DNA from: Pseudomonadota bacterium
Lineage (GTDB): Bacteria; Pseudomonadota; Alphaproteobacteria; Micropepsales; Micropepsaceae
Length of the DNA stretch: 34,388 bases
Reading direction: 5' to 3'
Assembly: GCA_029778105.1 (NCBI GenBank)
Contig: JAKOQZ010000133.1
Span: 1-34,388 of the forward strand
The notes under the pieces: generated by a model
What the model was told of the DNA's origin: nothing
What the model saw: the letters and a program-made list of their open reading frames with translations, nothing else
Databases searched by the model: none
Shown: piece after piece, positions 27,328 through 34,388 of the stretch
Numbering within the stretch: position 1 is the stretch's first letter
Layout: each line of letters opens with the position of its first letter
Made by a program: the position numbers and the translations under genes

Positions 27328-28419
27328 CTAGTTGCCCACGCCGCCCGTCAGCTGCAGACCCGACAGATCGATCTCGCCGGGCGCAAGGCCCGCGCGGCCG
27401 CCGCCTTCATAGACCGCTTCCGCGTAGTCGCCGGCGCTCGCCTCCAGCGCCCGCTCGGCGCGGGCCGACATGGGCCGCTTGGCGCGGCACATCAGCTCGC
27501 CGTCGCGCGTCCGCACCAGCGCGTCGCCGCCGTCGCAATCCTTGTAGGACGAGCCGTCGGATGTGCGCACCGCGCCCGTGATTTCGGCCGATCCGGTCTC
27601 GAACGAGACCCGCAGCATCCGGTCGCCGGCGCAGCGGAAGACTTCGCCGTCATAGTCACGCGCCCCATCCGACGTGCTCACGCGGATCGCGGGATGCTCG
27701 TTGCCCTTGCCGTCAATGCACACCGCGGCGAGACGCTGGGTGCGCGCCTGCACGGTGACGTTCAGCGGGCCCAGATCGGTCGATTTCACGCGCTCCAGCA
27801 CGATCACGCTGGTCGAGCGGCGGCCGGTCACGATCTTCTGCGTGCGCTGATAGGGGATGTAGCGGGTCTTCTCCCGATAGATCGTCTTCTCCTTGTACTT
27901 GATGAAGACCTTCTTCTCGTACTTTTTGGCCCACTCCTTGTCGTGCGGCTTGTCATGCGGCTTGTCGTGGCCGCCGCCGCAGCCGCACGGTTCCTTGCCG
28001 CCCTTGCCGTGGCCCTTGTCGTCGCCGCCCTTGCCGCCCCCGGCATAGCCGTGGCCCAGCGGCCCGCCCTCAAAGACCGCCTCGCTGCTGTAATACGACC
28101 ATTCCTTGGTGCTCTCGCCGGTGATGCGGCCGACGCCGCCCTCGGCGCGGCGCACCATGTACTCGGCGGTCCAGAACCCGGTTCCAAACAGGTTCGAGCC
28201 CCCGGAATAGGGCTGGTCGTAATAGATGCCGTACTCGGAGTCCGGGTCTGGCAGCGGCATCGCGGTGCCCGAGCCGTCGCCCCAGGCGCCCTTGCCGAAC
28301 ACATTGCCCGAATTCGTATAGGGCCGGTCGAACCCGCCCAGCGCGTCCTGCGCGACGGCCGCACCGGCCAGACAGCTGCCCAGACAGGCGGCGAAGAAGA
28401 CAAGGCTGGCAGTACGCAT
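27328..28419 (-). CDS. Secreted protein with a His/Asp/Lys/Gly-rich segment, function unknown
   Basis: A 363-residue exported protein. The ATG at 28419 begins a signal peptide ending AAVA, with cleavage before Q24. Residues 30-48 and 67-85 are two copies of a motif, [FY]D-x-PY-x4-N[VL]FG-x-G-x-W. Residues 123-161 are low complexity: Gly/Lys/His/Asp stretches, a Cys-Gly-Cys at 145-147 and three HDK units, which could bind metal. A basic Tyr/Lys stretch follows, then a C-terminal region with four cysteines (VCIDG, FRCAG, KDCDG, LMCRA) probably in disulfides. I do not recognise the family. Placed upstream of gmd on the same strand, 125 bp away, it may be a surface partner of the polysaccharide. 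Two cysteines in the signal region (C12, C16) do not form a good lipobox. Confidence 0.78.
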   Translation of the reverse strand: MRTASLVFFAACLGSCLAGAAVAQDALGGFDRPYTNSGNVFGKGAWGDGSGTAMPLPDPDSEYGIYYDQPYSGGSNLFGTGFWTAEYMVRRAEGGVGRITGESTKEWSYYSSEAVFEGGPLGHGYAGGGKGGDDKGHGKGGKEPCGCGGGHDKPHDKPHDKEWAKKYEKKVFIKYKEKTIYREKTRYIPYQRTQKIVTGRRSTSVIVLERVKSTDLGPLNVTVQARTQRLAAVCIDGKGNEHPAIRVSTSDGARDYDGEVFRCAGDRMLRVSFETGSAEITGAVRTSDGSSYKDCDGGDALVRTRDGELMCRAKRPMSARAERALEASAGDYAEAVYEGGGRAGLAPGEIDLSGLQLTGGVGN

Positions 28420-28492
28420 GTGGAAGTGCCCCGGTTTTCTGGCGGCTGTGCCGCTATGGGACACTAACCCATCGAATTCGTCCGTCGCTGGA

Positions 28493-28509
28493 AACCTTTC
28501 GCAAAGGTT
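28493..28509. promoter_or_regulatory. 17 bp inverted repeat, possible operator or activator site
   Basis: AACCTTT and AAAGGTT flank CGC. It lies in the divergent gap between the secreted-protein gene (minus) and the PAS gene (plus). Its centre is about 125 bp upstream of the expected sigma-54-type start. The binding protein is unknown. Confidence 0.4.
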
Positions 28510-28544
28510 AACCCCTCAACGGGAGACACGCACCCGGCCAAACC

Positions 28545-28558
28545 CCCGGAATTCCGGG
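28545..28558. promoter_or_regulatory. 14 bp perfect palindrome, possible operator or activator site
   Basis: CCCGGAATTCCGGG is fully self-complementary. Its centre is about 75 bp upstream of the expected start for the PAS gene. With the repeat at 28493-28509 it resembles the paired palindromes in front of the other sigma-54-type promoter of this window. Confidence 0.4.
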
Positions 28559-28599
28559 CGATTCGGCGCATTTCCGGGATGTGCGGGGCAGCCGACTCA

Positions 28600-28615
28600 T
28601 GGCACGCCTCATGCT
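28600..28615 (+). promoter_or_regulatory. Sigma-54-like -24/-12 promoter
   Basis: TGGCACG (28600-28606), four bases, then ATGCT (28611-28615). GG and GC are 10 nt apart as required; the only departure from the core consensus is A for the first T of TTGC. Transcription would begin near 28625, about 65 nt before the PAS gene ATG, almost the same leader length as at 15114-15128. Confidence 0.58.
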
Positions 28616-28690
28616 GATCGGGGCGTGAGCGCGAGGCAGACGGTGATCGGGCCGTTTTCCGGACGTGCGTACAAAGACAGGTTTAGTGAC

Positions 28691-29323
28691 ATGCGCCAGG
28701 ACGCCGCGACCAAGATCCTCGCTTACTGGGATTCGCTTCAGCAGGACTCGCAGGTTCCCGCCGCCGCGTCGGTCGATCCGCGCGCGCTCAAGGCCCACCT
28801 GCCCGATCTTTTCATGCTCGAGCGTCTGGACCGGGCGGTCTTCGCGTTCCGTCTGGCGGGCACGCGCATGTGCCAGCGTTTCGGCCGCGAGCTGCGCGAC
28901 CACGACTTCGTCCGCCTGTTCCCCGCCGCGCAGCACGGCGACGTGCTGGCGCAGCTCAATCGCGCGCTCCAGAGCGGCGAATCGGTGGTGATCCAGGCCG
29001 GCGCGGCGATGCTCGACAACTCGACGGTCGGCGCCGAAATCCTTCTGATGCCGCTGAGCGACGGCGAAGGCCGCGTCGTGCGCCTTCTGGGCGCCCTGCT
29101 GCCGGAAGACAACGACGCGCTGCGCAACGGCGAGCACTACGTGGCGCTCCGCCTGGAAGGCGCGCAGACCGCCACCGCCTACGGCGCCGCGCAGGAAGCG
29201 GCCGCCAGCGCGGTTTTTGCGGCGGCGCGCGAGACGCGGGTGTCGTTCCTGCGCGTGGTCGACGGCCTCAAGGACGCCCGCCCTGCAGCGGCGGCGGCCG
29301 GCACGCGCCAGATCGCCGGGTGA
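28691..29323 (+). CDS. PAS_5-type sensory domain protein
   Basis: A 210-residue cytosolic protein. Residues 1-150 match the alphaproteobacterial PAS_5 family: ILAYWDSLQQ, then LKAHLPDLFMLERLD, FRLAGTRMCQRFGRELRDHDF, and LLMPLSDGEG with VVRLLGALLP. About 50 Ala-rich residues follow. No kinase, GGDEF or DNA-binding domain is attached. Relatives include MopJ of Caulobacter, a cell-cycle and starvation-response protein, but this one cannot be assigned as its orthologue. The ATG at 28691 is chosen because family similarity starts there; the frame is open further upstream through the promoter region. Its promoter is sigma-54-like. It may sense a signal and tune the surface-polysaccharide programme, which is inference. 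Confidence 0.8.
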   Translation: MRQDAATKILAYWDSLQQDSQVPAAASVDPRALKAHLPDLFMLERLDRAVFAFRLAGTRMCQRFGRELRDHDFVRLFPAAQHGDVLAQLNRALQSGESVVIQAGAAMLDNSTVGAEILLMPLSDGEGRVVRLLGALLPEDNDALRNGEHYVALRLEGAQTATAYGAAQEAAASAVFAAARETRVSFLRVVDGLKDARPAAAAAGTRQIAG

Positions 29324-29451
29324 CCGCCCGGTTTCGCTAAAATTTCGCGGCCCCCGCTTACGCTAACTTCGCTTGGCGGCCCGAAACTTCCGGCTTGGCC
29401 GCCGGGAACCTGATTGTTACCCTCGCGGTGGAGGCAACAAGGCAGGTTCCG

Positions 29452-30960
29452 ATGAGCGACGCCGCTACGCACACTGTCGGCGAATCCCAGACCGTCGCGC
29501 GCGATCTGGTCGTGGCCCAGCTCGGCGGCTGCAACCTGTCCCAGATTCTCCGCCTGCTGCCCGGAACCCAGGTCGGGCCGCATGCGCTTCGGACCTCGAC
29601 GATTTCCCTGATCAGCGCGCCGCTCGGGCCCGAGCACTTCCGCGTCCCGTCCTGCCCCCTCAAGGCCAAGTTCGTGGCCGAGGATTTCGGCAAGGCCTAC
29701 GCCCAGCGTCTGTTCGATGGCGAGTGGGACGTTCTTTTCCTCGATCTGCTGCGCGACTATCTCACCGGCGCGATCGAGGTCGGCGGCACCTATGTCTCCG
29801 AGATCAACCAGTGGGTGCATGGCGAGCCGCTCGAGCACGCCGATCTGTTCCTCACGCCATGGCGCAAGATCGACTGGCGCAGCGAGGGCTTCTTCGATCT
29901 GTGGAGCCGCTCGGCCTGGGATCTCTACCACACCCATCTCAAGCGCCATCTCGATGCGGGCCGGCGGATCGTCGTGCACGAACTGCTGCCTTATTCCGCC
30001 AGCTATGTGCGCGAGCAGCTTGCCCTCGTCCCCTGCCCCGGCGGGCGCGAACGCGAGTGCACGCCCATCCTGCGACGCATGTATGCCTTCCTGCTGGAGC
30101 TCGATCCGCGCATCGAACTTCTGCGGATCGAGGACGAATATGCCCTTGGCGCCTATGACACCGAAAACGGCCCGCTCGATTTCCACATGATCGCCGACTA
30201 TTCGGCGCGCGCCGCCGAATTGATGGGCGAACGGCTCGGCCTGCCGGCCGGCGCGACGGCCGCCAGAATTTCGGCGTATCGCCTCAAGGAAACCAGGCGC
30301 CGCTACGCCGACTTCTTCGAAATCGAGCGCGCCTTCCATCATCGCGGCGCCGTCGCCGCCATCGAGCATCAGGCGACGCAATCCCAGCTTGAGGCCGCCA
30401 CCGCATCGGCGGCGTCGCTCCAGTCCGATCTGGCGACCGCGCGCACCGCGCTCGACTCGATGCAGGGTCTGCGCGAAGCGCAGAGCGAGGCGATCGCCGC
30501 GCTCACCCGCAGGCTCGAAACCGAGATCGAGCGGGCCGACGACCTGCGCCGCGCCTTCCAGGTGCAGGAACGCGATCTGCGCGCCCAGATCGTCGCCCGC
30601 GAAAACGCCTTCGCCACGCTCGTGCGCGAACGCGACGAACTGATGGACCGTTTCCGCGAGCACATCGGCCACTACGACGCGCTGCGCGACGAGCTCGACC
30701 GCCGCACGGCTGCGGACGACGAAACCTACGAGCAGGTTCTGTTGCTGGCGGGGCGCATCCGCAGCTTCGCAGATCGCTGGTCGTCGCTGCCCGCCAGCGG
30801 CCAGGCCGACAACATCCAGGCCGCCCGCGCGCTGCACGAACTCTCGTCCGCGCTCCTCAACGCAAAAGCCGCGGTCGGCGGTCTGTCCGGCATCGCTGCC
30901 GGACTCGACGCGCCGGCGGCGCCCGGTCTCGTCGCTCCGACGCCCCAGCTCGCCCAATGA
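29452..30960 (+). CDS. DUF6270-like protein with C-terminal coiled coil
   Basis: A 502-residue cytosolic protein. Residues about 18-270 resemble DUF6270, a SGNH-hydrolase-like family found in polysaccharide loci. It has a first strand with LGGCNLSQ at 24-31, then LRTSTISLISAPLG, LFLDLLRDYL and GGTYVSEIN. In that family the first motif is usually GSC, with the Ser as likely nucleophile; here it is GGC, so activity by that residue is doubtful. Residues about 300-450 are heptad-like and rich in Glu/Arg/Ala/Gln, predicting a coiled coil. Its stop overlaps the next methyltransferase start by 4 nt. It may modify or bind the glycan, or act as a scaffold; the function is not established. Confidence 0.68.
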   Translation: MSDAATHTVGESQTVARDLVVAQLGGCNLSQILRLLPGTQVGPHALRTSTISLISAPLGPEHFRVPSCPLKAKFVAEDFGKAYAQRLFDGEWDVLFLDLLRDYLTGAIEVGGTYVSEINQWVHGEPLEHADLFLTPWRKIDWRSEGFFDLWSRSAWDLYHTHLKRHLDAGRRIVVHELLPYSASYVREQLALVPCPGGRERECTPILRRMYAFLLELDPRIELLRIEDEYALGAYDTENGPLDFHMIADYSARAAELMGERLGLPAGATAARISAYRLKETRRRYADFFEIERAFHHRGAVAAIEHQATQSQLEAATASAASLQSDLATARTALDSMQGLREAQSEAIAALTRRLETEIERADDLRRAFQVQERDLRAQIVARENAFATLVRERDELMDRFREHIGHYDALRDELDRRTAADDETYEQVLLLAGRIRSFADRWSSLPASGQADNIQAARALHELSSALLNAKAAVGGLSGIAAGLDAPAAPGLVAPTPQLAQ

Positions 30961-31796
30961 TCCTTCATCGCCTCCGCAGCTTTGCGGAGTATCAGCTTCA
31001 CGCGATCCGCGATGAAGAACGGCTTCGCGCCGAACTGACGGCGTTGTCCGAACAGACGCCGCCCGGCGTCAGCGAGTTCAAGCTGCCCGGCTATTCCTAC
31101 ACCGCCCGGGCGCTGGTCGATTTCAGCGTGCGCGTGACCGAGGCGCCCGAGCGCTATGTGAACTGGCGCGAGACCGTCGATTGCCCGATCACGGCCTTCA
31201 ACAACCGGATGCGCTCGACCATCCATCTGGTCGACATCGAAGGCGGCCTCTACCCCAGCTCGCGGATCTACATCACCGAGCAGCTCACGCCGATGTACGC
31301 CTATTACCGCAAGCGCTTCCCCTACACGGTGGGCAGCGAGTTTCTGGGCGACGAGGCGACGCCGGGCGAGACCAACGCCCAGGGCATCCGCCACGAGGAC
31401 ATGACGAAGCTCAGCTTCGCCGACGCCAGCTTCGACGCGATCATCTCGCTCGACGTGCTGGAGCATATTCCCGACTTCACGCGGGCCTTCCGCGAAGCCG
31501 CCCGGGTTCTTTCGCCCGGCGGCCGGATGATCTGGTCGGCGCCGTTCATCGACCTTCTGCCTGACAACCACATCATGGCGCGGATCGTCGATGGCCAGAT
31601 CGAATACCTGACCGAGCCGGAATATCACGGCGATCCGGTCACCAATCAGGGCGTGCTTTGCTACACCCGGTTCGGCTGGGAAGTGATGCAGCAGGTGCGC
31701 GACGCCGGCTTCCGCGATGCCTACGCTGTGACCTTCCATGCGCCCGAGTTCGGCTATCTCGGGAACCGCCAGTATTTGTTCGTCGCGGTCAAATAG
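30957..31796 (+). CDS. SAM-dependent methyltransferase (Methyltransf_11 type)
   Basis: A 279-residue cytosolic protein with the methyltransferase core EDMTKLSFADASFDAI, SLDVLEHIPD and REAARVLSPGGRMIWSAPF at about 142-200. The glycine-rich motif I is replaced by YTVGSEFLGDE, usual in this sub-family. ATGA overlap with the DUF6270-like gene couples the two, so the methylation probably concerns the same glycan. A clear terminator follows, ending this two-gene unit. Confidence 0.82.
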   Translation: MILHRLRSFAEYQLHAIRDEERLRAELTALSEQTPPGVSEFKLPGYSYTARALVDFSVRVTEAPERYVNWRETVDCPITAFNNRMRSTIHLVDIEGGLYPSSRIYITEQLTPMYAYYRKRFPYTVGSEFLGDEATPGETNAQGIRHEDMTKLSFADASFDAIISLDVLEHIPDFTRAFREAARVLSPGGRMIWSAPFIDLLPDNHIMARIVDGQIEYLTEPEYHGDPVTNQGVLCYTRFGWEVMQQVRDAGFRDAYAVTFHAPEFGYLGNRQYLFVAVK

Positions 31797-31840
31797 GCGC
31801 GCGTCCGCCCCCTCGAAACACATGTGGTAATTCAAAAGAA

Positions 31841-31864
31841 AGGCCCGGTTCTCCGGGCCTTTTT
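31841..31864 (+). terminator. Rho-independent terminator after the methyltransferase gene
   Basis: AGGCCCGG (31841-31848) and CCGGGCCT (31853-31860) form a perfect 8 bp stem with a TTCT loop, followed by TTTT and preceded by an A-rich stretch. It separates the DUF6270-methyltransferase unit from the GSCFA-WcbI unit. Confidence 0.9.
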
Positions 31865-31947
31865 CGCGCGCGACAAATAACCACAGAAAATGAAGCGGAC
31901 TCTCGTATACGATTACAGGAATTGCCCAACAATATTATGAGTCGCCG
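31865..31947 (+). promoter_or_regulatory. A+T-rich leader, probable promoter region of the GSCFA gene
   Basis: The stretch is about 45% G+C by eye, far below its surroundings. Two -10-like hexamers, TATACG (31906-31911) and TATTAT (31933-31938), are present without a good -35. Because a terminator precedes it, a promoter must lie here or just inside the next gene. No clear ribosome site precedes the ATG at 31948. Confidence 0.4.
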
Positions 31948-33021
31948 ATGGCTAATCCCTATGAGATGAAGCCAGATAGCTGTTTCTGGCGGAGATCGAT
32001 TTCAGGACACAGCGTTTACGACATCGATCCTGTCATATCCACCCCTTTCACGATCTATCCCTCTGATTTTATTGCAACTGCAGGCAGTTGCTTCGCCCAG
32101 CACATCGCCAGAACGCTTCGCACACGCGGGATGAACTACCTCGTTACAGAGAAGAAACCGCAGACGCCGGGCGCAATTTACGAGAATTACGAAGTTTTCC
32201 CCGCGCGATTTGCGAATATTTATACCGTACGCCAGCTGCTTCAGCTGTTCCGCCGGGCCTACGGGCTGTTCGAGCCGGTCGATCGCGTGTGGCGCGACCC
32301 CAGGGGCCGTTATCTCGACCCGTTCCGTCCCCGCATCCAAGCCGCCGGTTTCGCCTCCCCTGAAGAGGTGGAGGCCGACCGCGAGGCCCATCTGCGCGCC
32401 GTGCGCGCCATGTTCGAGACCTGCGACGTCCTCATCTTCACCCTGGGCCTCACCGAAGGCTGGGTCTCGACGGTGGATGGCGCGGTGTTTCCCGTCCCGC
32501 CGGGCGTCGTCACCGAGGATGTGCCGGACACCGGCTACGCCTTCCACAACTTCACCGTCGCCGAAATGAAGGCCGACCTGCTCGCCTTCATTCACGCCCT
32601 GCGGCGGATCAATCCGGGCGTCCGGCTCATTCTCACCGTTTCGCCGGTCGCGCTGGTCGCGACCTATGAAGACAGGCATGTGCTGGTGTCCAACACCTAC
32701 AGCAAGGCGGCGCTCAGGGTGACGGCCGAGGAAGTCAGCCGGGAAGTTCCCGACTGCGCCTACTTCCCCTCCTACGAAATCATCACTTCAGCCGCCGCCG
32801 GGAACGGCTTCCTGGAGGAGGATCTCAGGGAAGTCCGCCCGGAAGGCGTCGCGCATGTCATGTCGATCTTTCAGCGCCACTTCATCGACGGCGAAGCCGG
32901 CGCGCACCCCCCGCCCCGTCCGGCCGCCGCCGCCGCCGGCGTCGCAGGCATGGCCGACCGCATCCGTGCGGCCCAGCGCGTGATCTGCGAGGAAGAGCTG
33001 CTGGAGCGGCGCGGTGCCTGA
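31948..33021 (+). CDS. GSCFA-domain protein
   Basis: A 357-residue protein with the eponymous GSCFAQH at 46-52, Ser47 being the predicted SGNH-type nucleophile. FTLGLTEGW follows near 165 and LTVSPVAL near 230, both family features. GSCFA proteins are SGNH-like and are found in glycan loci, where ester or acyl transfer to sugars is suspected. The C-terminal 40 residues are Ala/Pro-rich, possibly a linker. The first 60 codons have much lower G+C than the rest of the gene. Its stop lies 8 nt inside the WcbI-like gene, so both are one unit. It differs from Glu/Lys/Arg-rich coiled-coil neighbours in having none. Confidence 0.85.
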   Translation: MANPYEMKPDSCFWRRSISGHSVYDIDPVISTPFTIYPSDFIATAGSCFAQHIARTLRTRGMNYLVTEKKPQTPGAIYENYEVFPARFANIYTVRQLLQLFRRAYGLFEPVDRVWRDPRGRYLDPFRPRIQAAGFASPEEVEADREAHLRAVRAMFETCDVLIFTLGLTEGWVSTVDGAVFPVPPGVVTEDVPDTGYAFHNFTVAEMKADLLAFIHALRRINPGVRLILTVSPVALVATYEDRHVLVSNTYSKAALRVTAEEVSREVPDCAYFPSYEIITSAAAGNGFLEEDLREVRPEGVAHVMSIFQRHFIDGEAGAHPPPRPAAAAAGVAGMADRIRAAQRVICEEELLERRGA

Positions 33022-33937
33022 TCACGACGGCTTGCGTATCGCCGTCATCGGGGGATGTCAGGCGCGCGGCCTCAAGAACTGGTGCACCGCCTTGCTGCCG
33101 GGCTGTCAGGCCGCCGACTGGCACGTCAACGTGTCGGCCGCCGGAGCGCCGGCCGAGATCGAAAAGCATCTTGGCTATTTCAACCTGTTCATCACCCAGA
33201 TCGCTGACGGCTCCGACACGCCCAGCCTGGAGCGCGCGGCGCTCGAGGCGCGCTTCGGGCAGACGATCTATCTGCCGCTCTTCGCCTTCCCCGGCTTCCA
33301 TCCCGACATCACGCCCTGCGGCGTGACGAAGCCCGAGTTCCGCTTCGTGCGCGGTCCGCTGGAGCAGCTTCAGTCCAGCATCGTCATCGCGGCCTACCAG
33401 CTCGGCATCGCGGCCTCGCGCGTGCCGCGCCTCTTCAACAGCCTCGTCTACGCCGAGCTGGGCTATCTCGGCGCCTTCGACGAAAGCCGGGCCGCCGCGA
33501 CGTCCGTCTATGCCGAGAGCGGCTACGACATTTCCGGCGCGATCGACCGGTGGCTGCAGCACGGGGCGTTCATGTACACCAACAATCACCCGCGCATGCG
33601 CGTGCTGGGCACGCTCGCCTGGCAGGCGCTGCGCAAGGCCGGGCTGCAGCCGCTCGATCCGGACGCGGTGCCCGAGCCCTTCGACGATCTGGCGCAATCG
33701 GTGCGATGGCCCACCCACGAACCCATCGCCAGGCGCGCAGGCATCGCCGCCGAGCCGCTGTTTGGACGCCTCGCCGCCGCCGTCGACGACGACGCCGGGC
33801 GCTGGCTGACGCTGGAGGCTTTCGTCGAGGCCAGTTACGCCGCCTATGGGGATCTTGCGCCGTCCGACTTCATCAACACCGAAGTGATCGCCGGCGCGGT
33901 CGACGGCCTGCGCCGCCTATTTGACGCGCCGGGCTGA
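33014..33937 (+). CDS. WcbI-like polysaccharide acetyltransferase candidate
   Basis: A 307-residue cytosolic protein. It starts AVIGGCQARGL (G13-G14-C15-Q16), matching the GNCQ motif of WcbI with Gly for Asn. Later YTNNHPRMRVL corresponds to the conserved His-Pro region. WcbI of Burkholderia pseudomallei lies in the 6-deoxy-manno-heptose capsule locus and is thought to acetylate that sugar. Its presence here, with heptose kinase, nucleotidyltransferase and phosphatase, supports the same role. The start is GTG 33014; no closer ATG exists. Its 3' end overlaps the convergent sulfotransferase-like gene by 21 nt. Confidence 0.75.
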   Translation: MPDHDGLRIAVIGGCQARGLKNWCTALLPGCQAADWHVNVSAAGAPAEIEKHLGYFNLFITQIADGSDTPSLERAALEARFGQTIYLPLFAFPGFHPDITPCGVTKPEFRFVRGPLEQLQSSIVIAAYQLGIAASRVPRLFNSLVYAELGYLGAFDESRAAATSVYAESGYDISGAIDRWLQHGAFMYTNNHPRMRVLGTLAWQALRKAGLQPLDPDAVPEPFDDLAQSVRWPTHEPIARRAGIAAEPLFGRLAAAVDDDAGRWLTLEAFVEASYAAYGDLAPSDFINTEVIAGAVDGLRRLFDAPG

Positions 33938-34388
33938 AGCCGGTTGCGCCGCCGGGCCGCGCGCGCCCTGCCGCCCGGAGGAAAACGTCAGCAGCGGGGG
34001 CGGCGTGTCGCTGGCCTCTTCCGCTTCGGGCAGGGCCGCCTGGGTTTCGACCAGCATGTCGTAGAGCGGGCCGTCGAACCGCGCGAGCCGCCGGAACGAC
34101 GGCAGCGCCCGCAGCTGCTCGCTCAGCGCCGGCTCCGGCCCCTTGCCGACGGCGGCATTCAGCTTGATCGCGCTGCTGAAGACCGCGCCGACCAGCTCGA
34201 AATACTCGCCCGGGTCGGTATCCAGCCCGATCACGTCGAAATCGGCCAGCCGCAGCGCCGCCTCCTGCGCCGCCACACGCGGCAGGGCCTGCCCGGGCGA
34301 CGCCTCGACAAGCTGGCGCGTCAGCGGGTCGGACAGATAGTTCATGGCTTCCGGGTCCAGCTGCTTCAGCGCGTCGTCGACCGCCGCC
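33917..34388 (-). CDS. C-terminal part of a probable sulfotransferase, cut by window edge
   Basis: The minus-strand frame is open to the right edge, so the internal ATG at 34345 is not necessarily the start; the gene continues beyond 34388. The visible 156 residues include DFDVIGLDTDPGEYFELVG followed by a helical region and RFDGPLYDMLVE. That order, the D-x-V-G-L segment and the final LYD helix, is typical of the end of capsule-type sulfotransferases (Sulfotransfer_2). The PAPS-binding motifs would lie outside the window, so the assignment is tentative. The last 40 residues are Pro/Gly/Arg-rich. Confidence 0.5.
   Translation of the reverse strand, partial: AAVDDALKQLDPEAMNYLSDPLTRQLVEASPGQALPRVAAQEAALRLADFDVIGLDTDPGEYFELVGAVFSSAIKLNAAVGKGPEPALSEQLRALPSFRRLARFDGPLYDMLVETQAALPEAEEASDTPPPLLTFSSGRQGARGPAAQPASARRVK

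Noticed and set aside
29375-29403. Inverted repeat GGCGGCC...GGCCGCC before the DUF6270-like gene
   Set aside because: Loop of 15 nt and no T run; likely chance in G+C-rich DNA.

Overview
The window is G+C-rich DNA with strong third-position G/C bias, GTG starts, 1-4 nt gene overlaps and protein families (PAS_5, DUF6270, GSCFA, WcbI) that together suggest an alphaproteobacterium, perhaps of the Caulobacterales/Maricaulales type. The lineage is an inference; there is no rRNA or tRNA to settle it. Almost the whole window is one surface-polysaccharide locus. At the left edge it abuts the housekeeping gene nadE.

Layout. 1-1970: nadE, C-terminus cut off. 2050-9363 (minus): AGE-family sugar isomerase, rmlA, a 1346-residue coiled-coil protein with two glycosyltransferase domains, and a KpsS/KpsC/GT99-like glycosyltransferase. 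9481-11447 (plus): a fused heptose-1-phosphate nucleotidyltransferase/heptose-bisphosphate phosphatase and the ABC exporter permease. 11444-14902 (minus): methyltransferase, rmlC, rmlB, rmlD. 15206-15877 (plus): a secreted repeat protein behind a sigma-54-type promoter. 15932-18887 (minus): heptose kinase, GDP-sugar 4,6-dehydratase and C4-reductase. 19030-20616 (plus): GT2 glycosyltransferase. 20613-27202 (minus): gmd, rmd, three tandem KpsE-like polysaccharide co-polymerase/export proteins, and the exporter ATPase. 27328-28419 (minus): a second secreted protein of unknown function. 28691-29323 (plus): PAS_5 protein behind a second sigma-54-like promoter. 29452-33937 (plus): a decoration island of DUF6270 protein, methyltransferase, GSCFA protein and WcbI-like protein. 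33917-34388 (minus): C-terminus of a probable sulfotransferase.

How the genes fit together. Three activated-sugar routes are encoded: dTDP-L-rhamnose (RmlA,B,C,D), GDP-D-rhamnose (Gmd, Rmd) and very probably GDP-6-deoxy-D-manno-heptose (HddA, GmhB-HddC fusion, a DmhA/WcbK-like dehydratase and a Fcl-like enzyme whose epimerase cysteine is replaced by alanine). WcbI-like protein, HddA and HddC/GmhB also occur together in the 6-deoxyheptose capsule locus of Burkholderia pseudomallei. Glycosyltransferases assemble the chain, methyl-, acyl- and sulfo-transferase-like proteins would decorate it, and a KpsM/KpsT ABC exporter with three KpsE-like partners would export it. No outer-membrane exporter (KpsD/Wza type), initiating transferase, GmhA, ManB or ManC lies in this window.

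The most unusual points are the triple KpsE array, the coiled-coil double glycosyltransferase, the two secreted repeat proteins of unknown function, and two matching sigma-54-type promoters, each with two palindromes upstream. No IS element, CRISPR array, tRNA or rRNA gene was seen.
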